A stretch of DNA of 64,000 nucleotides from an uncultured Pseudomonadales bacterium (GTDB taxonomy: Bacteria > Pseudomonadota > Gammaproteobacteria > Pseudomonadales > Cellvibrionaceae): assembly GCA_947489425.1 (NCBI GenBank), contig CANLDL010000001.1, positions 62,001-126,000 on the forward strand. Direction: 5' to 3'. Shown here in pieces: positions 47,305-58,202 of the stretch; the first letter of the stretch is position 1; every line of letters begins with the position of its first letter. The notes beneath the pieces are model-generated. The model worked only from the letters and a program-made list of their open reading frames with translations. It made no database searches and was not told the origin of the DNA. The position numbers were made by a program, and so were the translations under genes.

Positions 47305-48479
47305 TGTCCAATGTCTTATTTTCGGGGTGGCCTTCATTTACTCAGGAAGAAGCTGATGCAGTTTCCAATGTTTTGCTGTCCAATAAGGTTAATTATTGGA
47401 CGGGCCAGGAAGGGCGTCTATTTGAAAAAGAATTCTCCGAATGGGTTGGTGTTGATCACTCCATCGCTTTGGCTAATGGTACTTTAGCTCTAGATTTGGC
47501 CCTAAAAGCTTTAGGTATTGGAAAAGGTGATGATGTAATTGTTACTCCGCGTACATTTTTAGCTTCAGTTTCTTCTGTTGTCACAGCAGGAGCTAATCCT
47601 ATTTTTGCCGATGTTGACCTAAACTCTCAAAATATTACACCAGAATCTATTCAGTCTGCTTTAACAAAAAATACAAAGGCGGTAGTTGTAGTCCATTTAG
47701 CGGGAATGCCTGCTGAGATGGATGAGATTATGGAGTTATCTAAGAAATATGATTTTTATGTCATTGAAGACTGTGCTCAGGCGCATGGTGCAAAATATAA
47801 AGGGCGTTCAGTAGGTTCTATTGGAGATGTTGGTGCATGGTCTTTTTGTCAAGATAAGATTATGACTACTGGTGGTGAAGGGGGAATGGTTACTACAAAC
47901 TCTAAAGAGCTTTGGTCGAAGATGTGGAGCTATAAAGATCATGGAAAATCTTATGAGGCTGTTTATGAAAGGGATCATCCTCCTGGTTTTAGATGGTTGC
48001 ATGAAAGTTTTGGTACAAATTGGCGAATGACCGAAATGCAATCTATCTTGGGTAGAATGCAATTAAAGAAGATGCCTGAATGGTCTGAGGCTCGACGTAA
48101 AAATGCTATTCAGTTAAATGATACTCTTGATAAATTTGATTGCATACGTATTACAGATACTCCAGTATATATAGATCACGCTGGCTATAAACATTATGCT
48201 TTTATTCAAGCTGATTCATTAAAAGTTGGTTGGGATCGAGATCGCATAGTCAAAGAAATTGTTGAGTTGGGCATCCCCTGCTATCAGGGAAGTTGTTCTG
48301 AAGTTTATTTAGAAAAAGCTTTTGAAGATACTCAGTGGAGGCCAGCTCAGCGCTTGGTTAACGCGAAATTACTTGGAGAAACTAGTTTAATGTTTTTGGT
48401 GCATCCAACTCTAACATCTACAGATATGAAAAAAGCCTGTTCTGCTATTACTCGTGTTTTGGAAGATGCATCAATCTAG
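47304..48479 (+). CDS. pglE: PglE-type UDP-4-keto-sugar aminotransferase
   Basis: A 391-residue DegT-family PLP enzyme. The PLP lysine lies in SFCQDKIMTTGGEGG (about residue 187), and ANGTLALDLAL binds phosphate (about 59-69). Between PglD-like and PglF-like genes it should aminate the 4-keto sugar made by the dehydratase. The third aminotransferase of the locus, again not close to the other two. Confidence 0.86.
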   Translation: MSNVLFSGWPSFTQEEADAVSNVLLSNKVNYWTGQEGRLFEKEFSEWVGVDHSIALANGTLALDLALKALGIGKGDDVIVTPRTFLASVSSVVTAGANPIFADVDLNSQNITPESIQSALTKNTKAVVVVHLAGMPAEMDEIMELSKKYDFYVIEDCAQAHGAKYKGRSVGSIGDVGAWSFCQDKIMTTGGEGGMVTTNSKELWSKMWSYKDHGKSYEAVYERDHPPGFRWLHESFGTNWRMTEMQSILGRMQLKKMPEWSEARRKNAIQLNDTLDKFDCIRITDTPVYIDHAGYKHYAFIQADSLKVGWDRDRIVKEIVELGIPCYQGSCSEVYLEKAFEDTQWRPAQRLVNAKLLGETSLMFLVHPTLTSTDMKKACSAITRVLEDASI

Positions 48480-48544
48480 TCACTATATTTTCATACGGTT
48501 TTATAACAGCATGAAAATGGTTAAAGCTAGTCCTTATTTTAGTT

Positions 48545-50503
48545 ATGTATAAATTAGACTCTAAAAAAATTAGTTATAAAGCAGTTACAATGGAGCGAGC
48601 CTACAAGCGTTTGATTATGGTGCTTGCAGATTTTATCGCGCTACCATTAGCATTGTGGTCTGGTTACGCACTACGACTGTCCGAATGGTGGCCAGAAGAA
48701 TATTTGTTGGCCTCCTGGGAATTGTTTTTATTATTACCTGTAGTCGGTACTTTAATCTTTATGCGCCTTGGCTTATATCGCGCTATAGTGAGATTTATGG
48801 GAGCTCAGGCAATATTGGCTATAGCTACAGGGGTTTTCCTCTTGGCTCTTGTCTTATGGTCTGCGGCTTTTGTTTTGCAGATAGACCCATTCCCTCGATC
48901 TATACCTATTGGTTTTGCATTAGCGGCTTTGGTTTATGTAGGTGGTAGTCGTTTATTGGTCAGGCACTATTATCATTGGGCTATAAAACACTATGAAAAT
49001 AAGGATGCCGTTCTTATTTACGGTGCAGGTGGTGCGGGAATTCAATTAGCTACTGCTTTATCTGATGGTAAAGAATTTTATCCAGTAGGCTTTATTGATG
49101 ATGATAAGGCATTGTGGGGTTCGACGATTAAGGGGCTTCCTGTTCATAATCCTAATGGTGTTATTAATCTCATTGAAAAATCTTCTATTAAGCATGTCTT
49201 GTTAGCCGTTCCTGATGCAAGTAATTTTCAGCGTAAAAAAATGTTAGAAAAATTCGACAAGTGCAATATTCATGTTCAAACGATTCCTTCTATGCCGGAA
49301 TTGCTGTCCGGACAAGCTTCTATAGAGCAGGTTCGTGAAGTGCATATAGAGGAGTTGCTTGGTCGTGATGCAGTACCGCCTAAATCATCATTGATGACTA
49401 AATGTATCTTCGGAAAGATGGTTTTAGTGACGGGTGCTGGGGGATCAATAGGTTCTGAATTGTGTCGCCAGATAGTGCAGCAGCAACCTAAAGGTTTGGT
49501 TTTATTAGAGTCAAACGAATATTGTTTATATAAAATTGAACAAGAATTAAGAGAATTTTTGGGAAGAGAGTCGTTATCTATTCAAATTTATACTTTGTTA
49601 GGCTCGGTGACCAATCGAGATCGTGTCGCTAAATTAATCGGTCATTTTTCGATTCAAACTATTTATCATGCTGCAGCTTATAAGCACGTGCCAATGGTAG
49701 AGCATAATATTGTAGAAGGTATTACCAATAATATTATTGGTACACAAATTGTTGCTGAAGAAGCAGCAAAAGCTGGTGTCAGCCACTTCATTTTAATATC
49801 AACGGATAAAGCTGTTCGCCCTACAAATGTGATGGGGGCAACTAAGCGTTTTGCCGAGATGATTTTGCAACAATTAGCAACAACAGATGCAACGACAGTA
49901 TTTTCTATGGTGCGTTTTGGTAATGTGTTGGGTTCTTCGGGCTCAGTTGTTCCTTTGTTTAGAAAGCAAATTCAAGAAGGTGGTCCAGTAACGGTAACTC
50001 ATAAAGAAATTACTCGTTTTTTTATGACGATTCCTGAAGCTGCCTCGCTAGTCATTCAGGCCGGATCAATGGCGCAGGGTGGCGATGTATTTGTGTTGGA
50101 TATGGGGGAGCCAGTTAAGATAGTTGACTTAGCTATTCGTATGGTTCAATTATCTGGATTGGAACTACAGACCGACGAAAACCCAGATGGAGATATTCAA
50201 ATTCAATATACAGGTTTGCGTCCAGCAGAAAAGCTGTATGAGGAACTGCTAGTTGGAGATAATGTTGTAGGTACCGAACATAGTATGATTATGCGTGCGA
50301 ACGAAGATTATCTTGATGAGGAATTGTTAACCAAACGTTTAAGTGAATTGAAAGCTGCCATTAAGGTGAATGATTGCAATTTATTAAGACAAATATTGAT
50401 TGAGTCTATTTCCGGCTACCAGCCACATAATTCGGTAGTTGATTATTATGGTGCTGAAAGTAGTGAAAGCTTAAAACACAAAAACATTATCAATATTAAA
50501 TAG
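48545..50503 (+). CDS. wbpM: WbpM/PglF-type UDP-GlcNAc 4,6-dehydratase
   Basis: A 652-residue inner-membrane enzyme. Four N-terminal membrane segments (about residues 22-135) precede a first Rossmann-like domain (YGAGGAG at 159-165) and the SDR catalytic domain (TGAGGSIGSE at 296-305; STDKAVRPTNVMGATKR near 410). It converts UDP-GlcNAc to the 4-keto-6-deoxy sugar for bacillosamine-type products. As in Pseudomonas, this long-form dehydratase closes the O-antigen locus. Confidence 0.92.
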   Translation: MYKLDSKKISYKAVTMERAYKRLIMVLADFIALPLALWSGYALRLSEWWPEEYLLASWELFLLLPVVGTLIFMRLGLYRAIVRFMGAQAILAIATGVFLLALVLWSAAFVLQIDPFPRSIPIGFALAALVYVGGSRLLVRHYYHWAIKHYENKDAVLIYGAGGAGIQLATALSDGKEFYPVGFIDDDKALWGSTIKGLPVHNPNGVINLIEKSSIKHVLLAVPDASNFQRKKMLEKFDKCNIHVQTIPSMPELLSGQASIEQVREVHIEELLGRDAVPPKSSLMTKCIFGKMVLVTGAGGSIGSELCRQIVQQQPKGLVLLESNEYCLYKIEQELREFLGRESLSIQIYTLLGSVTNRDRVAKLIGHFSIQTIYHAAAYKHVPMVEHNIVEGITNNIIGTQIVAEEAAKAGVSHFILISTDKAVRPTNVMGATKRFAEMILQQLATTDATTVFSMVRFGNVLGSSGSVVPLFRKQIQEGGPVTVTHKEITRFFMTIPEAASLVIQAGSMAQGGDVFVLDMGEPVKIVDLAIRMVQLSGLELQTDENPDGDIQIQYTGLRPAEKLYEELLVGDNVVGTEHSMIMRANEDYLDEELLTKRLSELKAAIKVNDCNLLRQILIESISGYQPHNSVVDYYGAESSESLKHKNIINIK

Positions 50504-50549
50504 TTTCAATGGACGCTATTTATGCCTCATTTTTAAAGTGATTATAGCG

Positions 50550-50578
50550 TTGCCAAATGTCTCGATTCTCGCTACACT
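50550..50578 (+). promoter_or_regulatory. tRNA-Val promoter
   Basis: TTGCCA (50550-50555) and TACACT (50573-50578) are separated by exactly 17 bases, with a GCGCGCC discriminator. The tRNA begins 15 bases after the -10. Confidence 0.8.
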
Positions 50579-50592
50579 GCGCGCCCTGATGT

Positions 50593-50669
50593 ACGACCGT
50601 AGCTCAGTTGGTTAGAGCACCACCTTGACATGGTGGGGGTCGGTGGTTCGAGTCCACTCGGTCGTACCA
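50593..50669 (+). tRNA. tRNA-Val (GAC)
   Basis: 77 bases with encoded CCA. Acceptor arms ACGACCG and CGGTCGT pair fully. The anticodon stem CCACC/GGTGG encloses TTGACAT with anticodon GAC. It lies 61 bases upstream of thrS, the position it has in Pseudomonas. Confidence 0.97.
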
Positions 50670-50730
50670 ATTCTACAATTTATTTCTCATGCGACCTTTA
50701 GTAAGGGCCGCCACTGACTAGGAAAAGCAC

Positions 50731-52647
50731 ATGCCTGTTATTACTCTCCCTGATGGTTCCCAGCGTTCTTTTGATAAAGCTGTATCGCCCTATGATGTTG
50801 CTGCTGATATAGGCCCTGGCCTTGCCAAGGCAACGATTGCTGGGCGTGTGAATGGCGAGCGTATAGACGCTCATGATCTTATTACAAGTGACTCTGAACT
50901 CACCATTTTTACCTCTAAAGATGAAGATGGTCTTGAAATTCTTCGTCACTCTTGTGCACATTTGTTGGGACATGCAGTCAAGCAACTTTGGCCAGATGCC
51001 AAAATGGCAATTGGACCAACGATAGAAAACGGGTTTTACTACGATATTGATCTTGACCATATGTTGGTTGATGACGATATTGAGGCTTTAGAAAAACGTA
51101 TGCGCGAACTAGCCAAAACACATTATGGTGTGGTGAAAAAGAAAGTTAGTTGGCAAGAGGCTTTCGATACCTTTAAGGCACGTGGTGAGAATTATAAATT
51201 AGAAATTTTAGAGCGCGATATTCCAAAAGATGCAGAGCCTGCGCTTTATCACCATGAAGAATATATCGATATGTGCCGCGGACCTCATGTGCCTAATATG
51301 AAGTTTTGCGAGCATTTTAAATTAATGCGTGTGTCGGGTGCCTATTGGCGTGGTGACTCCGATAATAAAATGCTGCAGCGCATTTATGGCACTGCATGGC
51401 CAGATAAAAAGCAACTTAAAGCGCACTTAAAGTTCTTGGAAGAGGCAGTAAAGCGCGACCACCGTAAACTCGCTAAAAAGTTTGATCTATTTCATATCCA
51501 AGAAGAAGCGCCTGGTATGGTGTTTTGGCATCCTAAAGGTTGGGGTGTGTATACCGCTGTAGAAGAGTATATGCGTAAAGTGCAGCGTGATAATGGCTAT
51601 CAAGAAATCAAAACACCACAAGTTGTTGATCGCAGCCTTTGGGAGCGCTCAGGGCACTGGGACAAATTCCGCGAAAATATGTTTACAGTTGAGTCAGAGT
51701 CACGAGACTACGCTGTTAAACCTATGAACTGTCCTTGTCATATACAAGTATTTAATCAGGGCTTAAAGTCCTATAAAGACTTACCGTTACGCTTGGCAGA
51801 ATTTGGCTCTTGTCACCGTAATGAAGCTTCTGGCACGCTTCAGGGGCTTATGCGTGTGCGTGGTTTTGTACAAGATGATGCACATATTTTCTGTTCTGAG
51901 GCGAGTATTCAAGAAGAGGTATCTATATTTACCGATCTTCTCTACAAAGTTTATGCTGATTTTGGCTTTACTGATGTGATCATTCGCCTTTCGACCCGGC
52001 CTGAGCAACGTGTAGGTGATGATGCCGTTTGGGATAAAGCTGAAAAAGCCTTGGCTGATGCATTGGATGCTAAAGGCTTAGCTTGGGAGTTATTGCCCGG
52101 TGAAGGTGCTTTTTATGGGCCTAAAATTGAATTCTCATTAAAAGATTGTCTTAATCGTGTTTGGCAATGCGGTACGATTCAAGTGGACTTTTCTATGCCT
52201 GGTAGGCTTGATGCGCAATTTGTTGCAGAGGATGGTTCACGCCAAGTGCCTGTCATGTTGCACCGTGCTATTTTAGGTTCTTTTGAGCGTTTTATCGGTA
52301 TTTTGATCGAGCATTACGAAGGTGCTTTTCCTACATGGTTAGCGCCAGAGCAAGCCGTTATTCTGAATATTACCGATAATCAGGCCCAATATTCGCAAAA
52401 AGTAGAAGAAACCCTAAAAAACAATGGTTTCCGGGCCACTTGTGACTTGAGAAATGAGAAGATCGGCTTTAAAATCCGCGAGCATACATTACAACGTATA
52501 CCTTACTTGCTAGTCGTTGGTGATAAAGAAGTCGAAAATAACACTGTTGCTGTAAGAACTCGTAGTGGTGAAGACTTAGGTGTTATGGCAATTGATGAAG
52601 TTGTAACATTGCTAGCAAATGATATTGCTGAGAAAAAATGTCTATAG
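50731..52647 (+). CDS. thrS: Threonyl-tRNA synthetase
   Basis: A 638-residue class II aminoacyl-tRNA synthetase. The N-terminal TGS domain (residues 1-60), editing domain ([10 protein letters not shown] at about 73-82, CRGPH near 183), class II core with the zinc-binding Cys in MNCPCH, and the C-terminal anticodon domain are all present. It charges tRNA-Thr and removes mischarged Ser. Full length. It begins the thrS-infC-rpmI-rplT-pheST series. Confidence 0.97.
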   Translation: MPVITLPDGSQRSFDKAVSPYDVAADIGPGLAKATIAGRVNGERIDAHDLITSDSELTIFTSKDEDGLEILRHSCAHLLGHAVKQLWPDAKMAIGPTIENGFYYDIDLDHMLVDDDIEALEKRMRELAKTHYGVVKKKVSWQEAFDTFKARGENYKLEILERDIPKDAEPALYHHEEYIDMCRGPHVPNMKFCEHFKLMRVSGAYWRGDSDNKMLQRIYGTAWPDKKQLKAHLKFLEEAVKRDHRKLAKKFDLFHIQEEAPGMVFWHPKGWGVYTAVEEYMRKVQRDNGYQEIKTPQVVDRSLWERSGHWDKFRENMFTVESESRDYAVKPMNCPCHIQVFNQGLKSYKDLPLRLAEFGSCHRNEASGTLQGLMRVRGFVQDDAHIFCSEASIQEEVSIFTDLLYKVYADFGFTDVIIRLSTRPEQRVGDDAVWDKAEKALADALDAKGLAWELLPGEGAFYGPKIEFSLKDCLNRVWQCGTIQVDFSMPGRLDAQFVAEDGSRQVPVMLHRAILGSFERFIGILIEHYEGAFPTWLAPEQAVILNITDNQAQYSQKVEETLKNNGFRATCDLRNEKIGFKIREHTLQRIPYLLVVGDKEVENNTVAVRTRSGEDLGVMAIDEVVTLLANDIAEKKCL

Positions 52648-52689
52648 TCGTTGGAATTATTAAAGTTTTAACAATATAGAGAAGACCAA

Positions 52690-52740
52690 CTATAGTTAAT
52701 AATTAACTGTAGTATAAGTATTTTGCGAAATGCGCAAAAT
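52690..52740 (+). promoter_or_regulatory. Two hairpins in the infC leader
   Basis: Hairpin 1 (52690-52712) pairs CTATAGTTAA with TTAACTGTAG (one G-T). Hairpin 2 (52720-52740) pairs ATTTTGCG with CGCAAAAT exactly around AAATG. Neither is followed by a T-run. They precede the AUU start and may affect infC translation or RNA processing. Confidence 0.45.
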
Positions 52741-52775
52741 TAAGGGCCATTAGAGGTCAAATTTGGAGAAATACA

Positions 52776-53309
52776 ATTAATAGTAGAGATAGCCGTAGTA
52801 AAAAAGCACGCATTAATGAGCAGATAGAGGCAGAGAATGTTCGCCTTATTGGAGCGGATGGCCAGCAGGTTGGGGTAGTATCACTAGCCGATGCTTTAGC
52901 AAATGCTCAAAAAGCCACCTTAGATTTAGTCGAGATAGCTCCAGACTCTGACCCAATTGTGTGTAAGGTGATGGACTACGGTAAGCACCTATTTGATATT
53001 AAGAAGACAAAAGCGGCTGCTAAAAAGAAGCAAAAGCAGCAGCAAATTAAAGAAATGAAGTTTCGACCAGGGACGGAAGAAGGGGATTATAAGGTAAAAC
53101 TACGCAACCTTATACGTTTCCTAGAGAACGGAGACAAGGCCAAAGTATCACTAAGATACCGTGGTCGGGAGATGGCTCATCAAGAGTTAGGTATGGAGAT
53201 GATGAAACGCATCGAAATCGATCTTGAAGAGATAGCCACAGTTGAGCAATATCCAAAAATGGAAGGCCGCCAACTGTTAATGGTATTGTCGCCGAAAAAG
53301 AAGAAGTAA
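52776..53309 (+). CDS. infC: Translation initiation factor IF-3, AUU start
   Basis: The protein is 177 residues if read from ATT at 52776 ([25 protein letters not shown]), with GGAG at 52765-52768 at good spacing. The frame upstream has no ATG, GTG or TTG that would give the conserved N-terminal domain; the first conventional start (GTG 52959) would remove it. IF-3 ensures correct start-codon selection, and an AUU start is the known self-regulation device of enterobacterial infC: IF-3 rejects its own codon. The RIN and [13 protein letters not shown] blocks and the [12 protein letters not shown] linker mark both domains. Confidence 0.93.
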   Translation: MNSRDSRSKKARINEQIEAENVRLIGADGQQVGVVSLADALANAQKATLDLVEIAPDSDPIVCKVMDYGKHLFDIKKTKAAAKKKQKQQQIKEMKFRPGTEEGDYKVKLRNLIRFLENGDKAKVSLRYRGREMAHQELGMEMMKRIEIDLEEIATVEQYPKMEGRQLLMVLSPKKKK

Positions 53310-53404
53310 TTAGGCTTTTAGCTGCCTTTTTATTTTATTTATTAACCAAATCAGTTTATTGCGGTTTTTCCCGTAAAACTGAATGCAAATGCGGAGTTTT
53401 TCTC

Positions 53405-53602
53405 ATGGCAACAAAAGCTAAAGTACACAGTGGCGCCTCCAAGCGCTTCAAAAAAACGGCTGCTGGCTATAAGCGTAAAAGCGCTTATAAGAGTCACATC
53501 CTCACTAAAATGACCACTAAGCGTAAGCGTCAATTGCGCGGTACTAGTCTTATTACCGCTGCTGATAAACCAGCAATCGATCGCATGCTTCGCGCTAACT
53601 AA
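53405..53602 (+). CDS. rpmI: 50S ribosomal protein L35
   Basis: A 65-residue basic protein with the family sequence [19 protein letters not shown]. It lies between infC and rplT as in most bacteria. Ribosome assembly protein of the large subunit. Confidence 0.97.
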   Translation: MATKAKVHSGASKRFKKTAAGYKRKSAYKSHILTKMTTKRKRQLRGTSLITAADKPAIDRMLRAN

Positions 53603-53622
53603 ATCATTCTGAGGAGACTAAA

Positions 53623-53979
53623 ATGGCTCGTGTAAAACGCGGTGTTGTGGCTCGCAGAAGTCACAAAAAAGTTCTAAAAGCAGCAAAAGGTTACTACGGT
53701 GCGCGTTCGCGTATCTTCCGAGTTGCAAAACAAGCAGTAATTAAAGCAGGTCAATATGCATATCGTGACCGTCGTGTTAAAAAGCGTAATTTTCGTGCGC
53801 TTTGGATCACGCGTATCAATGCACAATCTCGTGCATTAGGTATGACTTATAGCCAATTAATTGCTGGCCTTAAAAAAGCAGAAATCGCTCTAGACAGACG
53901 CGTATTAGCTGATCTTGCTGTTCACGATAAAGCGGCTTTTGCTGCTGTTGTCGAGAAAGCAAAAGCAGCGCTTGCTTAA
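53623..53979 (+). CDS. rplT: 50S ribosomal protein L20
   Basis: A 118-residue protein. The family start [21 protein letters not shown] and the globular C-terminal domain are present. L20 binds 23S rRNA early in assembly, and in E. coli it represses rpmI-rplT translation. Whether that control exists here cannot be read from the short 95-base infC-rpmI gap. It starts 20 bases after rpmI with GAGGAG as ribosome binding site. Confidence 0.97.
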   Translation: MARVKRGVVARRSHKKVLKAAKGYYGARSRIFRVAKQAVIKAGQYAYRDRRVKKRNFRALWITRINAQSRALGMTYSQLIAGLKKAEIALDRRVLADLAVHDKAAFAAVVEKAKAALA

Positions 53980-54033
53980 TTTATAGCGGATTACAAAGCT
54001 TTTTAATAAGCTTGATAATCTAATCTATAAAAT

Positions 54034-54056
54034 ATCATTACAATTTCTGTAATGAT
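54034..54056 (+). repeat. Hairpin just before the rplT terminator
   Basis: ATCATTACA and TGTAATGAT pair exactly around a 5-base loop, directly preceding the terminator hairpin. It may protect the 3' end or act as an antiterminator-like element. Confidence 0.4.
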
Positions 54057-54057
54057 T

Positions 54058-54092
54058 AAAAGGGGAGGCTGTAAAAAGCCTCCCCTTTTTTA
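54058..54092 (+). terminator. Rho-independent terminator between rplT and pheS
   Basis: AGGGGAGGCT and AGCCTCCCCT form a 10-bp GC-rich stem with a 6-base loop, followed by a T-run. It either ends the ribosomal-protein transcript or attenuates read-through into pheST. No Phe-rich leader peptide is seen before it. Confidence 0.9.
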
Positions 54093-54179
54093 TTGTGTAA
54101 CTGTCATACAGAAGATTTGATACAGTTATCAATGAGCTTTATGTGAGAGAAGCACTACAAAGAATAAAGTTATAGATAA

Positions 54180-54216
54180 CCATTTTAAAAATAGTGAGTT
54201 AACTTGTTTAAAATGG
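54180..54216 (+). repeat. Inverted repeat in the pheS leader
   Basis: CCATTTTAAA and TTTAAAATGG are exact complements separated by 17 bases, ending 42 bases before the pheS ATG. There is no T-run. Confidence 0.4.
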
Positions 54217-54246
54217 CTAACAAAAAATAAACATACAATTCCGTAG

Positions 54247-55311
<1,065 letters not shown>

Positions 55312-55391
55312 ATTCATAAAGTACTGCTGCTAATGGTGTCGTAGATAGTGAAACACCAGCAGCTTTTTAGTTAATTTCTGACAGAAAAAAT

Positions 55392-57773
55392 ATGAAAATA
55401 AGTGAATCTTGGTTAAGAGAGTGGGTTAACCCCAAATTAACAACCGACGAGCTAGCGGCACAAATAACAATGGCTGGCTTAGAGGTCGATGCAGTAGAGC
55501 CTGTTGCAGAAGCGTTTAGTGGTGTTATTGTTGGTGAAATATTATTTGTCGAACAGCATCAAGATGCAGACAAATTGCGTGTTTGTCAGGTATCTGGCCT
55601 TAATGACGATATCACCCAAGTCGTTTGTGGTGCGCCTAATGCACGTGTTGGTATTAAAGTGCCCTTTGCTACGGTGGGGGCCGTACTGCCTGGTGATTTT
55701 AAAATTAAAAAAGCTAAACTTCGCGGTGTCGAGTCCTTTGGTATGTTATGTGCCCAAAGTGAGCTTAAACTTGGCGATGACAACGATGGTCTTTGGGAGT
55801 TATCCGAAGATGCACCTGTAGGTACTGACCTTAGAGAATACTTACAATTAAATGATACAGCTATTGATGTTGATTTAACCCCCAATCGCAGTGATTGTTT
55901 ATCACTTAAAGGTATTGCCCGCGAAGTAGGTGTGCTTAACCGCCTAAGTGTCGCTGAGCCAGTTATAGAGCCTGTTAGTGCGACTCTTAAGGATAAGATT
56001 AATATTAACCTAGTGGCAAGCGATGCCTGCCCACGTTATGTGGGGCGAATTATTCGCGATATTGATTTCTCTAAGCCAACTCCTTTATGGATTAAAGAGC
56101 GTCTACGACGAGCAGATATTGGTTCTAAAGATATTGTTGTCGACGTTACCAATTATGTATTACTTGAGTTGGGACAACCCATGCACGCTTTCGACTTAAC
56201 GACACTCGAGGGTGATATACAAGTTCGCTATGCACAAGATAAAGAGCCGTTAGAGCTACTTAATGGGCAAGCTGTTGAATTGGCTTCAAACGTACTAGTT
56301 ATTGCCGATGATAAAAAAGCGGTAGCAATGGCGGGCATTATGGGTGGTAGCCAAACGGCTGTTTCTAGTGAGACTAAAGATATTCTTCTAGAGAGTGCCT
56401 TTTTTGTACCTACGGCTATCGCAGGGCGTGCACGTGAGTACGGGCTACATACGGATTCTTCCCATCGCTTTGAGCGTGGTGTCGACTACCAACTGCAAGA
56501 GCAGGCGATCGAGCGCGCAACCCAGCTAATTACTGATATTGCTGGTGGGCAGGTGGCTCCCGTTGTAGTGGCTGAGGCGGAGCATTCCGTGCTATCGACT
56601 AAAACTGTTACTCTACGTCGAGAGCGTATTTTAAAGGGTTTGGGCTTTGAGTTGCCTGATACTGAGGTAGTGGATATTCTTCAGCGCTTAGGCTTAGTTA
56701 TATCAGAAACAAACGATAGCGGTTGGATATTTACTGTACCGAGCTATCGCTTTGATATAGAGATAGAGGCCGATTTACTGGAAGAGCTAGCCCGTATTTA
56801 TGGCTACAATAATTTACCAACAACTAGTGTGCGTATGGGTATGGAATTACCTATGCATCAAGAAACAGCACTAGGTTTAGATGCTGTATGTGCCAGTTTA
56901 GTGGCTAGAGACTACCAAGAGTCTATTTCTTACAGCTTTGTAGACCCTAAAGTACAGCAGTTACTTGACCCCGCTTCTAAACCTGTTGCTCTACAAAACC
57001 CAATCAGTGCTGATATGTCAGTGATGAGAACCTCTTTATGGCAAGGTTTGGTAACGGCGTTAGCGAATAATGTAAAGCGCCAGCAAACTCGAGTACGCTT
57101 TTTCGAAACAGGCCTTCGTTTTGTTACAAATGATGCCTCAGAGCTACGACAAGAGCCTATGGTAGCGGGTTTGATATACGGCTCTCGCCATAGTGAGAAC
57201 TGGTTGGAAAAAACCACCAGCGTCGACTTTTACGATATCAAAGGGGATGTTGAGTCATTATTGGCGATTACTAAAGATTCCAAGCGTTTTAGCTTCGAAG
57301 CAGCCGAGCATCCAGCATTACACCCTGGGCAAACAGCTGCTATTAAGTTGGGGGATAGCATTGTCGGTTATGTGGGTGCACTACACCCAAGTATCCAGCA
57401 AGCGTTAGATTTACCACAAAGGGCTTATGTATTCGAAATTACACAGGTGGCATTGGCAAGTGCAAGCTTTCCTAAATTCGCGCCTCTATCGCGTTTTCCT
57501 GAGGTTAGGCGTGACCTTGCAGTGATTGTTAATCAGGATTTGGCCGTCTCAAAGTTAGAGTCTACGGTTCGTGGGGCAGCGAGAGAGTTATTAACAAACT
57601 TAAAGGTATTTGACGTATATGTGGGCAAAGGTATTGATTCTGAAAGAAAAAGTGTCGCTTTGGGCTTGACCTTTCAGCATCTTTCCCGCACTCTTACCGA
57701 CGATGAAATAACATCATCAGTAAATAATGTGGTTAAGGCGTTAGAGCAAGAATATAACGCCGAATTAAGATAA
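55392..57773 (+). CDS. pheT: Phenylalanyl-tRNA synthetase beta subunit
   Basis: A 793-residue subunit with an N-terminal tRNA-binding OB domain (about 40-150), B3/B4 editing domain (about 210-385), B5 domain and the C-terminal anticodon-binding ferredoxin-like domain (about 700-792). It edits mischarged Tyr and binds tRNA-Phe. Full length, normal family size. Confidence 0.97.
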   Translation: MKISESWLREWVNPKLTTDELAAQITMAGLEVDAVEPVAEAFSGVIVGEILFVEQHQDADKLRVCQVSGLNDDITQVVCGAPNARVGIKVPFATVGAVLPGDFKIKKAKLRGVESFGMLCAQSELKLGDDNDGLWELSEDAPVGTDLREYLQLNDTAIDVDLTPNRSDCLSLKGIAREVGVLNRLSVAEPVIEPVSATLKDKININLVASDACPRYVGRIIRDIDFSKPTPLWIKERLRRADIGSKDIVVDVTNYVLLELGQPMHAFDLTTLEGDIQVRYAQDKEPLELLNGQAVELASNVLVIADDKKAVAMAGIMGGSQTAVSSETKDILLESAFFVPTAIAGRAREYGLHTDSSHRFERGVDYQLQEQAIERATQLITDIAGGQVAPVVVAEAEHSVLSTKTVTLRRERILKGLGFELPDTEVVDILQRLGLVISETNDSGWIFTVPSYRFDIEIEADLLEELARIYGYNNLPTTSVRMGMELPMHQETALGLDAVCASLVARDYQESISYSFVDPKVQQLLDPASKPVALQNPISADMSVMRTSLWQGLVTALANNVKRQQTRVRFFETGLRFVTNDASELRQEPMVAGLIYGSRHSENWLEKTTSVDFYDIKGDVESLLAITKDSKRFSFEAAEHPALHPGQTAAIKLGDSIVGYVGALHPSIQQALDLPQRAYVFEITQVALASASFPKFAPLSRFPEVRRDLAVIVNQDLAVSKLESTVRGAARELLTNLKVFDVYVGKGIDSERKSVALGLTFQHLSRTLTDDEITSSVNNVVKALEQEYNAELR

Positions 57774-57896
57774 TACGAATTGGATCAATGTTTACACTGG
57801 CATTATTGTAGATAATAGTGCCTATAACAGTACGTCTTCAGTCGTTTGTTCTTATATATACCAATGCTTTAATAACATGCGTTGAGAGGCGACTAG

Positions 57897-58202
57897 ATGT
57901 CTGATGCGTTAACAAAGGCAGAAATTGCAGAAAAGCTATACAATGATTTAGGTTTAAATAAGCGCGAAGCAAAAGAGCTGGTAGAGCTCTTTTTTGAAAA
58001 TATTCGCGGCTCATTAGAGCAAAATGAGCAAGTTAAGTTATCAGGCTTTGGTAATTTTGACTTGAGAGATAAAAAGCAACGACCTGGACGTAACCCTAAA
58101 ACTGGTGAAGAGATACCCATCTCGGCACGCAGAGTAGTGACATTTAGGCCAGGTCAAAAACTAAAAACTCGTGTAGAAGCCTATGCTGGAACCGACAAAT
58201 AA
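57897..58202 (+). CDS. ihfA: Integration host factor subunit alpha
   Basis: A 101-residue HU/IHF-family protein. The arm signature [12 protein letters not shown] (about residues 64-75) and start [15 protein letters not shown] mark IhfA. It forms the heterodimer with IhfB of 17.9 kb. It follows pheT, as in E. coli and Pseudomonas, and overlaps the MerR-type gene by 20 bases. Confidence 0.96.
   Translation: MSDALTKAEIAEKLYNDLGLNKREAKELVELFFENIRGSLEQNEQVKLSGFGNFDLRDKKQRPGRNPKTGEEIPISARRVVTFRPGQKLKTRVEAYAGTDK

Noticed and set aside
53980..54060. pheM-like leader peptide for pheST attenuation
   Set aside because: No short frame rich in Phe codons with a ribosome binding site precedes the terminator.
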